DNA from: CAXBCP01 sp963977005
Lineage (GTDB): Bacteria; Pseudomonadota; Alphaproteobacteria; MPNO01; UBA830
Assembly: GCA_963977005.1 (NCBI GenBank)
Contig: CAXBMQ010000009.1
Location: forward strand, 62,001-126,000
Direction of reading: 5' to 3'
DNA: 64,000 nt
Shown: positions 44,111 to 52,753 of the stretch, one piece after another
How positions within the stretch are numbered: the stretch's first letter is position 1
Layout of the letters: each line of letters opens with the position of its first letter
Made by a program: the position numbers and the translations under genes
The notes under the pieces: model-generated
What the model was told of the DNA's origin: nothing
What the model saw: the letters and a program-made list of their open reading frames with translations, nothing else
The model's database searches: none

Positions 44111-44566
44111 CTATCGCGCCTCTTCCAGTCCGGTTCGCGCGAGTTCGTCGGCGCGTTCGTTTTCGGCGTGGCCGGCGTGGCCCTTGACCCAGTGCCATTT
44201 GACGTCGTGGCGCGCAATGGCGTCATCCAGGCGCCGCCACAGGTCTTCGTTCTTGACCGGCTTCTTGGCCGCGGTCTTCCAGCCGCGTTTTTTCCAAGAA
44301 TGAATCCATTCGGTAATGCCCTTCTGGACATAGGTGCTGTCGGTATACAGGTCCGCTTTTACGCCGCGTTTCAGCGCTTCGAGCGCCTGTATCGCGGCCA
44401 TCAGCTCCATCCGGTTATTGGTGGTTTCCGGCTCGCCGCCCCGCAGTTCTTTTTCCGTGCCGTTCCAGCGCAGGATCGCGCCCCAGCCGCCGGGGCCGGG
44501 ATTGCCGCTGCATGCGCCGTCGGTAAAGATTTCTACTGTGCCGTTGCTGTCGAGGGTGTCGTTCAT
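44111..44566 (-). CDS. rnhA: Ribonuclease HI
   Basis: Cleaves the RNA strand of RNA-DNA hybrids. 151 residues from ATG 44566. The four-acid site is visible: D in EIFTDGACSGNPGPGGWG, E in NNRMELMAAIQAL, D in DLYTDSTYVQKGI and D in HAENERADELA. It lies 5 bp after thrB. The downstream dienelactone hydrolase is separated by 37 bp. Confidence 0.97.
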   Translation of the reverse strand: MNDTLDSNGTVEIFTDGACSGNPGPGGWGAILRWNGTEKELRGGEPETTNNRMELMAAIQALEALKRGVKADLYTDSTYVQKGITEWIHSWKKRGWKTAAKKPVKNEDLWRRLDDAIARHDVKWHWVKGHAGHAENERADELARTGLEEAR

Positions 44567-44571
44567 GAGGA

Positions 44572-45540
44572 TCAATCTAAGCCATATACGGTGGAATCGG
44601 ATACCGAGCGGTGAAACGCGAGCAACGGCAGGAGTTCGAGCGGGTCCTTGCGGCGGGCGAGCGCGTCGTCCGGTGTGTGAAACCAGTCGTACAGCCGGGT
44701 CAGCAGGAATCTCAATACCGCGCCGCGGGCGAGAACGGGGAGCGCCTCCCGTTCCGTCGGGGTAACCGGACGGGCATCCTGATAGCCGTTCAGCAGCGCG
44801 CGCGCATTGTCTGCGAGGAACGCTCCATCGGCATCGAAACACCAGGCGTTGAGACAGACGGCGATATCCCAGATCAGGAAATCGTTGCAGGCGAAGTAAA
44901 AATCGATCACCCCGGTCAACGTATCGCCTTCGAAGAAGGCGTTATCCGGAAACAGATCGGCATGGACGATGCCTGCGGGAAGGTCTTCGGGCCAGTGCGC
45001 CTCCAGATAAGACAGCTCGTCCGCTATCCATCCGCCAAGCCCGGGTTTCAGTCTGTCCGCCGATGCCGCCAGCAGGCCGAACTGGTGCCGCCAGGTCGGC
45101 AGTGAGAGGTCGTTCGGACGCGCCGCGCCAAAATCCGCTGCGTCGCGGTGCAGCCGCGCACAGACGGCGCCGATGGTAGCGCAGCGTTCAGGTGTCAGGT
45201 CGTCGCAATCGGCGCCGCGCCCGTCGAGAAAACCGACGATCGCCGCCGGGCGGGCGGCAAGGGTCTGCAACGTGTGGCCCCGGCGGTCGGCGAGCGGGAC
45301 GGGGCAGGGGAACCCTTTCCCGGCCAGATGCGTCATCAGGCCGAGATAGAACGGCAGGTCTTCTGTACGCACACGTTTCTCGTAGAGCGTCAGAATGAAA
45401 TTTCCCTGCGTGGTCCGCAGCATGTAGTTGGAGTTCTCGATCCCCTGTGCAATTCCGGTACAGCTGTCGACGCTGCCGATATCGTAACGCGCAACCAGAT
45501 GGTCGAGCGCGTCATCCGTTATCCTTGTATAGACCGCCAT
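44572..45540 (-). CDS. thrB: Homoserine kinase (APH-type)
   Basis: Phosphorylates homoserine, feeding thrC. This is the aminoglycoside-phosphotransferase-fold ThrB of alpha- and gammaproteobacteria (322 residues). Motifs: MAVYTRITDDALDHLVARYDIG; GIENSNYMLRTTQGNFILTLYE; the Brenner catalytic motif GIVHADLFPDNAFF with DFYFACNDFLIWDIAV. It is in the order ispH-thrB-rnhA, 39 bp after ispH. Confidence 0.95.
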   Translation of the reverse strand: MAVYTRITDDALDHLVARYDIGSVDSCTGIAQGIENSNYMLRTTQGNFILTLYEKRVRTEDLPFYLGLMTHLAGKGFPCPVPLADRRGHTLQTLAARPAAIVGFLDGRGADCDDLTPERCATIGAVCARLHRDAADFGAARPNDLSLPTWRHQFGLLAASADRLKPGLGGWIADELSYLEAHWPEDLPAGIVHADLFPDNAFFEGDTLTGVIDFYFACNDFLIWDIAVCLNAWCFDADGAFLADNARALLNGYQDARPVTPTEREALPVLARGAVLRFLLTRLYDWFHTPDDALARRKDPLELLPLLAFHRSVSDSTVYGLD

Positions 45541-45579
45541 AGGGTCCCGATACGTCCCTGTTTCCCGGCCGTTGCCGGG

Positions 45580-46524
45580 TCAGGCGCTCAGCGCGCGGGG
45601 CAGGCTGAACGTGACGTTTTCGTCGATAATATTGCGTTCCTCGACCGTCACGTCGAATTCTTCCGAGAGGGTGTCGATCAGTTCCTGCACCAGAATTTCA
45701 GGTGCCGATGCGCCGGCGGTGACGCCCAGGGTCGATACCCCGTCGAGCCAGCCGTCTTCCAGTTCCGCGGCGCGCTGGATCAGCGTCGACTTGGGACAGC
45801 CGATCGTCAGCGCGACTTCGGCGAGCCGGTTGGAATTCGACGAATTCGGCGCACCGAGGACGATCATCGCTTCGCATTCGTCCGCCAGCTCCTTGACTGC
45901 CGCCTGGCGGTTCGTCGTGGCGTAGCAGATGTCTTCCTTGCGCGGGGCCTCGATCTTCGGAAACCTGCGCTGCAGGATTTCGATAATCTCGGACGTATCG
46001 TCCACCGACAGCGTCGTCTGGGTTACGAAGGCGAGGTTGTCGGGATGGGGGACCTCGACCGTCTCTGCCTGTTCGGCATTTTCGACCAGGATCATCTCTC
46101 CGTTACGCATCTGACCCATCGTGCCGATAACCTCCGGATGGCCCGCATGGCCGATCAGGATCAGGTCCTTGCCTTCCTTTTCATGCCGTGCCGCATCGAC
46201 ATGGACCTTGGTGACCAGCGGACACGTCGCGTCCAGGTAGTACATCTCGCGCTCGTCGGCTTCGGAAAACACCGATTTCGGTACGCCATGGGCGGAAAAC
46301 ACCACGGGCACGCCTTCCGGCACCTCGTCGAGTTCCTCGACGAACACGGCGCCCTTGGTTTCAAGGTCCTCGACCACATAGCGGTTATGGACGATCTCAT
46401 GACGGACATAGACGGGCGGTCCGTGTTTTTCGATGGCAAGCTCGACGATCTGTATCGCCCGGTCGACGCCGGCGCAGAAACCGCGCGGGCCGGCAAGAAG
46501 GATTTTAAGCGGTCTTTTGGTCAT
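45580..46524 (-). CDS. ispH: 4-hydroxy-3-methylbut-2-enyl diphosphate reductase
   Basis: The last enzyme of the MEP isoprenoid route, with a 4Fe-4S cluster producing IPP and DMAPP. Cluster Cys are in AGPRGFCAGVDRAIQI, in DATCPLVTKVH and in the C-terminal region after GAPNSSNSNRL (SSNS block and TAGASAPE). It has 314 residues. It leads the ispH-thrB-rnhA run. Confidence 0.97.
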   Translation of the reverse strand: MTKRPLKILLAGPRGFCAGVDRAIQIVELAIEKHGPPVYVRHEIVHNRYVVEDLETKGAVFVEELDEVPEGVPVVFSAHGVPKSVFSEADEREMYYLDATCPLVTKVHVDAARHEKEGKDLILIGHAGHPEVIGTMGQMRNGEMILVENAEQAETVEVPHPDNLAFVTQTTLSVDDTSEIIEILQRRFPKIEAPRKEDICYATTNRQAAVKELADECEAMIVLGAPNSSNSNRLAEVALTIGCPKSTLIQRAAELEDGWLDGVSTLGVTAGASAPEILVQELIDTLSEEFDVTVEERNIIDENVTFSLPRALSA

Positions 46525-46667
46525 GTTTTTCCCCGGAAAGCCGCGGCATCATAGGCGAATCCGCCGCCTTGTGAAAACGCGTTCCGTTAACTACAGTCGT
46601 CGCCGATACGGCGCATGAATATGGCATTCATATAGCGCGTCGCATGAATTTCGTGAAGGGAAGCAGG

Positions 46668-46907
46668 ATGCCGGAACCCGTTATTGCTCAGAAATCGCCT
46701 TATGGCGTCGATGTCGAAGCCGGTCAGGAATACTGGTGGTGTGCCTGCGGCAAAAGTGCAAGCCAGCCGTTTTGCGACGGGTCGCACAAGGGCACCGGTC
46801 TGTCTCCGCAGCAATATGCGGCAACCGAATCGGCGAAGGTCTGGTTCTGCGGATGCAAGCACACGGCCGACGTGCCGATGTGCGACGGTTCACACAGCAA
46901 GATCTGA
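46668..46907 (+). CDS. CDGSH iron-sulfur domain protein (two motifs)
   Basis: A 79-residue protein from ATG 46668 (GAAGGGAAG just upstream; ATG 46644 is in frame). It has two CDGSH motifs, CACGKSASQPFCDGSH and CGCKHTADVPMCDGSH, each able to bind a 2Fe-2S cluster by three Cys and one His. Likely an electron or cluster carrier; the partner is unknown. Confidence 0.92.
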   Translation: MPEPVIAQKSPYGVDVEAGQEYWWCACGKSASQPFCDGSHKGTGLSPQQYAATESAKVWFCGCKHTADVPMCDGSHSKI

Positions 46908-46932
46908 CCCGCCGATTTTCTCCGCCCGATAT

Positions 46933-47460
46933 ATGAAGACCTTTCGCACATCCCTGATCGTCGCGGCATTGAGCCTGCTTGCGACCGGGTGCAGCTGGTT
47001 TGAAAAGGAAGCGACATACCGGTGCCCGGCTGTGTTCATCCTTGACGACGCCAAGGACCTGACCCGGTTCAAGCCGGGGCCGGGACGCGACATCACCGAT
47101 ATCCTGTTCGAGGCGGAAATCGTCAATTTTGTCGGCGATTGCGATTACGACGAGGGCCAGGCCGAGATTCAGCTCTCCGTCCAGATTCGGGTTGAGCGCG
47201 GCCCGGCGAACAAGGGCCGCAAGGTGGCGTTCGACTATTTCGTGGCGATCCCCGAGTTCCAGCCGCAGTCCGAAGGCAAACGGATTTTCAACGTGGCCGG
47301 CGAATTCGAGGGGAACCGTACCCGGATGCTGTATCAGGACGATCTCGACATGACGATTCCGGTAAAGGTACCGGCAGACGGCGCGGCGCTCGAGATTATC
47401 CTCGGTTTTCAGCTGACGCCCGAGGAACTCAAGTTCAACCGCAGCCGCAAACAGCGCTGA
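46933..47460 (+). CDS. Predicted lipoprotein, unknown function
   Basis: A 175-residue protein with the lipobox LLATGC (Cys20) and a mature beta-rich domain containing a Cys pair (YRCPAVF; VGDCDYDE). The longer open frame upstream overlaps the CDGSH gene out of register and is not used. Family unknown to me; homologues with PAVFILDDAKDLT-like blocks occur in alphaproteobacteria. It starts 25 bp after the CDGSH gene. Confidence 0.75.
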   Translation: MKTFRTSLIVAALSLLATGCSWFEKEATYRCPAVFILDDAKDLTRFKPGPGRDITDILFEAEIVNFVGDCDYDEGQAEIQLSVQIRVERGPANKGRKVAFDYFVAIPEFQPQSEGKRIFNVAGEFEGNRTRMLYQDDLDMTIPVKVPADGAALEIILGFQLTPEELKFNRSRKQR

Positions 47461-47491
47461 TCCAGCGCACGTATATGATTCGCCGCGGCAG

Positions 47492-47519
47492 TTGTATTGC
47501 CGTGGCCGGCGACTAGAAT
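47492..47519 (+). promoter_or_regulatory. Possible promoter of the gcv operon
   Basis: TTGTAT (47492-47497) and TAGAAT (47514-47519) are 16 bp apart, about 70 bp before the first glycine aptamer. The fit to sigma-70 is moderate. Confidence 0.4.
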
Positions 47520-47595
47520 GCGCGGACAACGCTGACGATCAATTCAGGCAGGCTTCTTACCCGACGGGTGGGTGGTACCGCCTTACAGACGAGCC

Positions 47596-47790
47596 CTGCG
47601 GGAGAGACGGTATCCGCAAGGATCCGCCGCCGAAGGAGCAACCGCCCCGGAAACTCTCAGGCAAACGGACCGCAGGGGGATGTAACTCTGGAAAGCAGGC
47701 GGTCGGTTTGCCGTCTCACCGAAGGCGTAAACCCGCAGATTTGCGGGTGAATCTCTCAGGTTACCGGACAGAGGGGGCACGCAGGCTTCG
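47596..47790 (+). promoter_or_regulatory. Tandem glycine riboswitch
   Basis: Two consecutive glycine aptamers. Aptamer 1 begins with GCGGGAGAGAC and includes CGCCGAAGGAGCAA, AACTCTCAGGCAAA and ACCGCAGGGGG. Aptamer 2 includes CACCGAAGGCGTAAAC, AATCTCTCAGGTTA and GGACAGAGGGGGC. These are the conserved core sequences of the glycine riboswitch, in the usual place before glycine-cleavage genes. Glycine binding would turn expression on. Exact edges are approximate. Confidence 0.93.
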
Positions 47791-47813
47791 ATTCTCGAGG
47801 CCGCTCATCCGTG

Positions 47814-47829
47814 AGGAGGACGTGCTATC
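47814..47829 (+). promoter_or_regulatory. Ribosome site and AUC start of gcvT
   Basis: AGGAGGA (47814-47820) is followed after 6 nt by ATC at 47827. In the gcvT frame there is a TGA at 47812 and no ATG, GTG or TTG before the internal ATG 47899, so ATC is the only rare-permitted codon at ideal spacing. Confidence 0.6.
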
Positions 47830-48948
47830 GCCGGGACCGACACCACCGACCTGAAACGTACCGCCCTGTACGAACTGCATGTCGCCGCCGGTGGCAAGAT
47901 GGTGCCGTTTGCCGGGTATGAGATGCCGGTACAGTATCCTGCCGGAATCCTTGCCGAGCACAATCACACGCGTGCCGCGGCATCGATTTTCGATGTATCC
48001 CATATGGGCCAGGTCGCACTGCGCGGCGACAACCCGGCCGCGGCACTGGAATCTCTGGTTCCAGGCGATATCGCCGGACTTGCGACAGGCCGTATGCGGT
48101 ACACCATGTTCACCAACGATGCCGGCGGTATTCTGGATGACCTGATGGTCACCAATGTCGGCGATTACCTGTTTCTTGTGGTCAACGCCGCTTGCAAGGA
48201 TGCCGATATCAACCATCTGCGGGAAGGCCTGCCCGGCGGAATCGACGTCGAGGTCCTTGATGACCGCGCGCTGATTGCCCTGCAGGGACCGGCGGCAGCG
48301 AATGTCCTGGCCCGTCATGCTCCGGGGACGGACACCATGCCGTTTATGAGTGCGCTGCCGTTCGAGATCGCCGGTTCGCGTCTCGCGATCACGCGGTCCG
48401 GATATACCGGCGAGGACGGCTATGAGATTTCCATTCCGTCCGCGGACGCGGTGCGGGTTACCGAATTGCTGCTGGCCGACAGCGATGTGGAACTGGCCGG
48501 ACTGGGCGCACGGGATTCGCTGCGGCTCGAAGCCGGTTTGTGCCTGTACGGCCATGATATTGATGCGACAACGACGCCGGTTGAAGCCGGGTTGACCTGG
48601 TCTATCGGCAAGCGCCGCCGGGCGGAAGGCGGTTTTCCCGGGGCCGACATTATTCAGCGCCAGATCGAAGAAGGTACAGCGCGCAAACGCGTCGGTATTC
48701 TGCCGGACGGCAAGGCGCCGGCGCGTGAAGGCACGGAGATCACGGATCCGGACGGTGTTGCGATCGGTGTCGTCACGTCCGGCGGGTTCGGCCCGACCGC
48801 GGGCGGGCCTGTCGCCATGGGCTATGTCGACAGCGGTTATGCCGCAAAGGAAACACCGGTGAACCTGGTCGTCCGCGGGAAACCGCGCCCCGGCCGTATT
48901 GCCGCGATGCCGTTCGTTCCAAACAGATATTACCGAGGACAGGAGTAA
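47827..48948 (+). CDS. gcvT: Aminomethyltransferase, glycine cleavage T protein
   Basis: Transfers the aminomethyl carbon from GcvH to tetrahydrofolate. I extend the gene to the ATC at 47827 (373 residues). The segment before the internal ATG 47899 (LKRTALYELHVAAGGK) is the conserved GcvT N-terminus and would be lost otherwise. Conserved blocks: MVPFAGYEMPVQYP, SIFDVSHMGQV, MRYTMFTNDAGGILDDLMV, SRTGYTGEDGYEI-like TRSGYTGEDGYEI, and DSLRLEAGLCLYGHD. It is the first gene of the riboswitch-controlled operon. Confidence 0.95.
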   Translation: MAGTDTTDLKRTALYELHVAAGGKMVPFAGYEMPVQYPAGILAEHNHTRAAASIFDVSHMGQVALRGDNPAAALESLVPGDIAGLATGRMRYTMFTNDAGGILDDLMVTNVGDYLFLVVNAACKDADINHLREGLPGGIDVEVLDDRALIALQGPAAANVLARHAPGTDTMPFMSALPFEIAGSRLAITRSGYTGEDGYEISIPSADAVRVTELLLADSDVELAGLGARDSLRLEAGLCLYGHDIDATTTPVEAGLTWSIGKRRRAEGGFPGADIIQRQIEEGTARKRVGILPDGKAPAREGTEITDPDGVAIGVVTSGGFGPTAGGPVAMGYVDSGYAAKETPVNLVVRGKPRPGRIAAMPFVPNRYYRGQE

Positions 48949-48953
48949 CCGAT

Positions 48954-49331
48954 ATGAGCGATCTGAAGTTTTCGAAAGAGCACGAATGGGTGCGGCTAGA
49001 AGGCGATATTGCCACGGTCGGCATCAGCGACTTCGCCCAGCAACAGCTTGGCGACGTGGTTTTTGTCGAACTGCCGGATGTTGGCCGGCAGGTTGTCCGG
49101 AACGGCGATGCGGCTGTCGTCGAATCCGTCAAGGCGGCCAGCGAGGTCTATGCGCCGGTCGACGGAGAAATCGTCGAGGTCAACGCGGCACTCGAAGAGG
49201 ATCCGGAACTGGTCAACCAGTCGCCGACCGGCGAGGGCTGGTTTATGAAGATCCGGGTGTCGGACGCGTCGCAGCTCGACGATATGATGGACGAGGCTGC
49301 CTATAACGATTTCGCGGCGAGCCAGAGCTGA
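48954..49331 (+). CDS. gcvH: Glycine cleavage H protein
   Basis: The lipoylated carrier of the glycine cleavage complex, 125 residues. The lipoyl-Lys is in AVVESVKAASEVYAPVDGEI; the N-terminus has KEHEWVRLEGDIATVGISDFAQ and the C-terminus GWFMKIRVSD. It is 5 bp after gcvT and its stop overlaps the gcvPA ATG by one base. Confidence 0.97.
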   Translation: MSDLKFSKEHEWVRLEGDIATVGISDFAQQQLGDVVFVELPDVGRQVVRNGDAAVVESVKAASEVYAPVDGEIVEVNAALEEDPELVNQSPTGEGWFMKIRVSDASQLDDMMDEAAYNDFAASQS

Positions 49332-50671
49332 TGCGGTACCTGCCGCTCACCGATACGGACCGGCGCGACATGCTCGGCGTGATCGGTGCGCCGTCGGTCG
49401 ACAGCCTGTTCAGCGATGTGCCCGACAGCGTTCACCTTTCCGAACCGGTCGACCTGCCGGCCCACCAGGGCGAGCTTGAGGTCGAGCGTGCACTGACCGC
49501 CATGGCGGCGGAGAACGTGGCGGCAGGCAGCGTGCCGTTTTTTCTCGGCGCGGGCGCCTATCGCCACCATGTGCCGGCATCGGTCGATCACCTGATCCAG
49601 CGCGGCGAATTTCTGACATCCTACACGCCGTACCAGCCCGAGGTGTCGCAGGGCACGCTGCAATACCTGTTCGAATTCCAGACCCAGGTTGCGCTGATAA
49701 CCGGCATGGATGTTGCGAATGCATCGATGTATGACGGTGCGACGTCCTGCGCCGAGGCTGCCCTGATGGCGCGGCGGGTCACCCGCAAGGCGGATGTCGT
49801 TCTGTCCGGCGGGTTGCATCCGCATTACACCGAAACCACGGAGACGCTGCTCAAGTTCCTCGACAGCACTATAGATGTGCTGCCCCCGGATATCGATGGC
49901 GAGGAAGATATCGCCGGGCATATCGCCGATGGCACGGCCTGCGTCGTCGTGCAGTATCCCGATATGTTCGGCCGGGTGCGCGACCTGCAGCCGATTGCCG
50001 ATGCCTGCCACGATGCCGGCGCGCTTCTTGTCGTCGTGATGAACGAGGTCGTTTCTCTGGGGGCGCTCCGCCCGCCGGGTGAAATGGGTGCCGACATTGT
50101 CGCCGCCGAAGGCCGCTCGCTCGGCAATCCGCTCAATTTCGGCGGGCCCTATGTGGGCCTGTTTGCCACGCGTGAAAAATATGTGCGCCAGATGCCGGGA
50201 CGTTTGGCGGGCGAGACCGTCGACGTTGACGGCAAGCGGGGGTGGGTCCTCACCCTGTCGACCCGCGAACAGCACATCCGCCGCGAAAAGGCGACGAGCA
50301 ATATCTGCACCAATTCGGGCCTGTGTGCGCTCGCCTTCACCATACATCTGTCACTGCTGGGCGAAGACGGTTTCCGCCGGCTGGCCGCGATAAATCATGC
50401 AAAGACCGTGCAGCTCGCCGACCGCTTCGCGGCGGCGGGCATTGAGGTCGTGAACGACACGTTTTTCAACGAACTGACCGTGCGGCTGACCGGACCCGCG
50501 GCCCCGATTGTGGACCGGCTGGCCGGGGACGGGATCCTCGCCGGTGTGCCCGCCTCGCGCCTGCGGCCGGGAGAGGATGCGCTCGCCAACCTGCTGCTGG
50601 TGGCCGTGACCGAAACGGTCACCGAGGACGAGATGGACCGGCTGTGCGCCGCGCTGAAGGAGACCGCGTAA
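49331..50671 (+). CDS. gcvPA: Glycine dehydrogenase, P protein alpha part
   Basis: The N-terminal half of the split P protein, which decarboxylates glycine together with gcvPB. 446 residues. Blocks: FLGAGAYRHHVPASVDHL, FLTSYTPYQPEVSQGTLQYLFEFQT, MYDGATSCAEAALMA, GRSLGNPLNFGGPYVGLFAT and KRGWVLTLSTREQHIRREKA. It overlaps gcvH by one base and gcvPB by one base (TAATG), so translation is coupled. Confidence 0.97.
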   Translation: MRYLPLTDTDRRDMLGVIGAPSVDSLFSDVPDSVHLSEPVDLPAHQGELEVERALTAMAAENVAAGSVPFFLGAGAYRHHVPASVDHLIQRGEFLTSYTPYQPEVSQGTLQYLFEFQTQVALITGMDVANASMYDGATSCAEAALMARRVTRKADVVLSGGLHPHYTETTETLLKFLDSTIDVLPPDIDGEEDIAGHIADGTACVVVQYPDMFGRVRDLQPIADACHDAGALLVVVMNEVVSLGALRPPGEMGADIVAAEGRSLGNPLNFGGPYVGLFATREKYVRQMPGRLAGETVDVDGKRGWVLTLSTREQHIRREKATSNICTNSGLCALAFTIHLSLLGEDGFRRLAAINHAKTVQLADRFAAAGIEVVNDTFFNELTVRLTGPAAPIVDRLAGDGILAGVPASRLRPGEDALANLLLVAVTETVTEDEMDRLCAALKETA

Positions 50672-52194
50672 TGGACGGCAATTCAACCGATACCTACACC
50701 GGAAATCGCGGGCTTCGACTGGAAGAGCCGCTGATCTTCGAACAGGACGCAGCGGGACGCAGCGGTGTAGACCTGCCCGAACCGCCGCCGGTGCAAAGCC
50801 GGCTTGGTGGACTCGACCGTGAGAACGCCATCGGTCTTCCCGGCCTGTCGGAACCGCAGGTGGTGCGGCATTACACCCGGCTCAGCCAGAAGAACTACGC
50901 GATCGATGCCGGGTTCTATCCGCTGGGGTCATGCACAATGAAACATAACCCCCGCCTGAACGAAAAAATGGCGCGGCTGCCGGGGTTTGCCGATCTGCAT
51001 CCCCTGCAGCCGGAGACCACGGTGCAGGGGGCGCTGCGCCTGATCGATACGCTGGCGCACTGGATCAAGACACTGACCGGCATGCCGGCGGTCGCGATGT
51101 CGCCCGCCGCCGGCGCGCATGGCGAACTGTGCGGGCTGATGACGGCCCGTGCCGCACTGGAAGCCCGCGGCGATGCCCGCAAGCGGGTGCTGGTGCCGGA
51201 TTCCGCTCATGGCACCAACCCGGCCACGGCGGCGATCTGCGGCTACGCCGTAGAGGCCATTCCGCTGACTGCCCGGGGTCGCGTCGACCTCGATGCGCTC
51301 AAGGCGGCGCTGGACGAAGATGTCGCCGCTTTCATGCTAACCAATCCGAATACCTGCGGGCTGTTCGAGGACGAAATCCTGGAACAGGCACAGGCGGTGC
51401 ATGATGCAGGTGCGTTTTTCTATTGCGACGGGGCGAACTTCAACGCCATTGTCGGGCGCGTCCGTCCCGGCGATCTCGGCATCGACTGCATGCACCTGAA
51501 CCTGCACAAGACATTCTCGACGCCGCATGGCGGGGGCGGTCCGGGCAGCGGCCCGGTGGTGCTGTCCGATGCCCTGGCCAGTTACGCACCGCTGCCATGG
51601 GTGGTACACGGCGCTGACGGTTTCAGCCTGGTCGAACACGAAGGGGATGCGGCGGACGCGGCGCCCTATGGCCGGATGAAGGCGTTTCACGGCCAGATGG
51701 GCATGTTCGTCCGGGCGCTCGCCTATATGATGAGCCACGGTTCGGACGGGTTGCGCCAGGCGTCGTCCGATGCGGTCCTCAACGCGAACTACCTGCTGGC
51801 CAGCCTGTCCGAAGATCTGAGCCTTGCCTATGACGGGCCGTGCATGCACGAAGTCCTGTTCGATGACGGTTTCCTCAAGGGGACGGACGTGACCACGCTC
51901 GATTTTGCCAAGGCGATGATCGACGAGGGTTTCCATCCGATGACCATGTATTTTCCGCTGGTCGTTCACGGTGCGCTGCTGATGGAACCGACCGAGACGG
52001 AGAGCCGCGAAAGCCTCGATCAGTTTATCGCGACGATACGCCACCTGGCGCAGAGGGCGAAGGACGGGGACGCGCAGGCATTCCACGATGCGCCGCTGCA
52101 TACGCCGCGCCGGCGGCTCGATGAAACCGCGGCGGCGCGACGGCCGATCCTACGCTGGCGTCCGGATCCTGTTCAGGGGGAAGCGGCGGAATAA
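50671..52194 (+). CDS. gcvPB: Glycine dehydrogenase, P protein beta part (PLP-binding)
   Basis: The PLP-carrying half of the split P protein, 507 residues from ATG 50671. Blocks: FYPLGSCTMKHNPRLNEKMA, SPAAGAHGELCGLM, PDSAHGTNPATAA, the PLP Lys in CMHLNLHKTFSTPHGGGGPG and GVDVTTLDF-like GTDVTTLDF. It ends the operon, followed by a strong terminator. Confidence 0.97.
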   Translation: MDGNSTDTYTGNRGLRLEEPLIFEQDAAGRSGVDLPEPPPVQSRLGGLDRENAIGLPGLSEPQVVRHYTRLSQKNYAIDAGFYPLGSCTMKHNPRLNEKMARLPGFADLHPLQPETTVQGALRLIDTLAHWIKTLTGMPAVAMSPAAGAHGELCGLMTARAALEARGDARKRVLVPDSAHGTNPATAAICGYAVEAIPLTARGRVDLDALKAALDEDVAAFMLTNPNTCGLFEDEILEQAQAVHDAGAFFYCDGANFNAIVGRVRPGDLGIDCMHLNLHKTFSTPHGGGGPGSGPVVLSDALASYAPLPWVVHGADGFSLVEHEGDAADAAPYGRMKAFHGQMGMFVRALAYMMSHGSDGLRQASSDAVLNANYLLASLSEDLSLAYDGPCMHEVLFDDGFLKGTDVTTLDFAKAMIDEGFHPMTMYFPLVVHGALLMEPTETESRESLDQFIATIRHLAQRAKDGDAQAFHDAPLHTPRRRLDETAAARRPILRWRPDPVQGEAAE

Positions 52195-52215
52195 CGCCGG
52201 TGGCGGAAGAACAGA

Positions 52216-52243
52216 AAAAAGGCGGGGTAAACCCCGCCTTTTT
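52216..52243. terminator. Bidirectional terminator between gcvPB and atpF
   Basis: AAAAAGGCGGGG / CCCCGCCTTTTT with the loop TAAA; T tracts on both strands serve the convergent gcv and atp operons. Confidence 0.93.
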
Positions 52244-52264
52244 CAATATCTGCATAACGCCGGA

Positions 52265-52753
52265 TCAGTGAAGCTTTTTCGACAGGTCCGAAATGGCTTC
52301 GTCGACCAGAGCGCCCGACTTGCCGTCATCCATGTTGGAGGCAATCAGGCTGCGTGTCGCGGCAACGGCCACGTCGACCGATATGGCCCGCACTTCGCGG
52401 ATCGCATCGGCTTCGGCCTGGGCGATTTTCTCGACCGCAAGCTGCTCACGCCGTTTCAGCGCATCTTCCAGTTTCTCCGCGCCGGCCTTTGCAAGCCGAT
52501 CGGCCTCGGCCCGTGCGTGGGCGACCATCTGTTCGGTCTCCTTGACGGCATCGCGCTGCTTGCGCTGGTACTCCGCCAGGAGCTGCTGCGCTTCTTCGCG
52601 CAGGCTTGCCGCCTGGTCGAGGCTGTTTCGGATTTCCTCGGCGCGCCCGTCAAGCATGCCGGTGACCATCTTGGGCACCTTCAGGAAGACGATGACGCCA
52701 ACGAAGATAACAAAACCAACGGCAACCCAGAATGTGGGATCGTTAAAATCCAT
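52265..52753 (-). CDS. atpF: ATP synthase F0 subunit b
   Basis: Peripheral stalk subunit, 162 residues: one N-terminal membrane helix (FWVAVGFVIFVGVIVFLKVP) then a long charged coiled coil. Standing after b', it is the b copy of the b/b' heterodimer of alphaproteobacteria. It overlaps the b' gene by one base and is last in the F0 operon. Confidence 0.94.
   Translation of the reverse strand: MDFNDPTFWVAVGFVIFVGVIVFLKVPKMVTGMLDGRAEEIRNSLDQAASLREEAQQLLAEYQRKQRDAVKETEQMVAHARAEADRLAKAGAEKLEDALKRREQLAVEKIAQAEADAIREVRAISVDVAVAATRSLIASNMDDGKSGALVDEAISDLSKKLH

Noticed and set aside
47822..47854. GTG at 47822 as the gcvT start
   Set aside because: It is out of frame with gcvT and reaches a stop at 47852.
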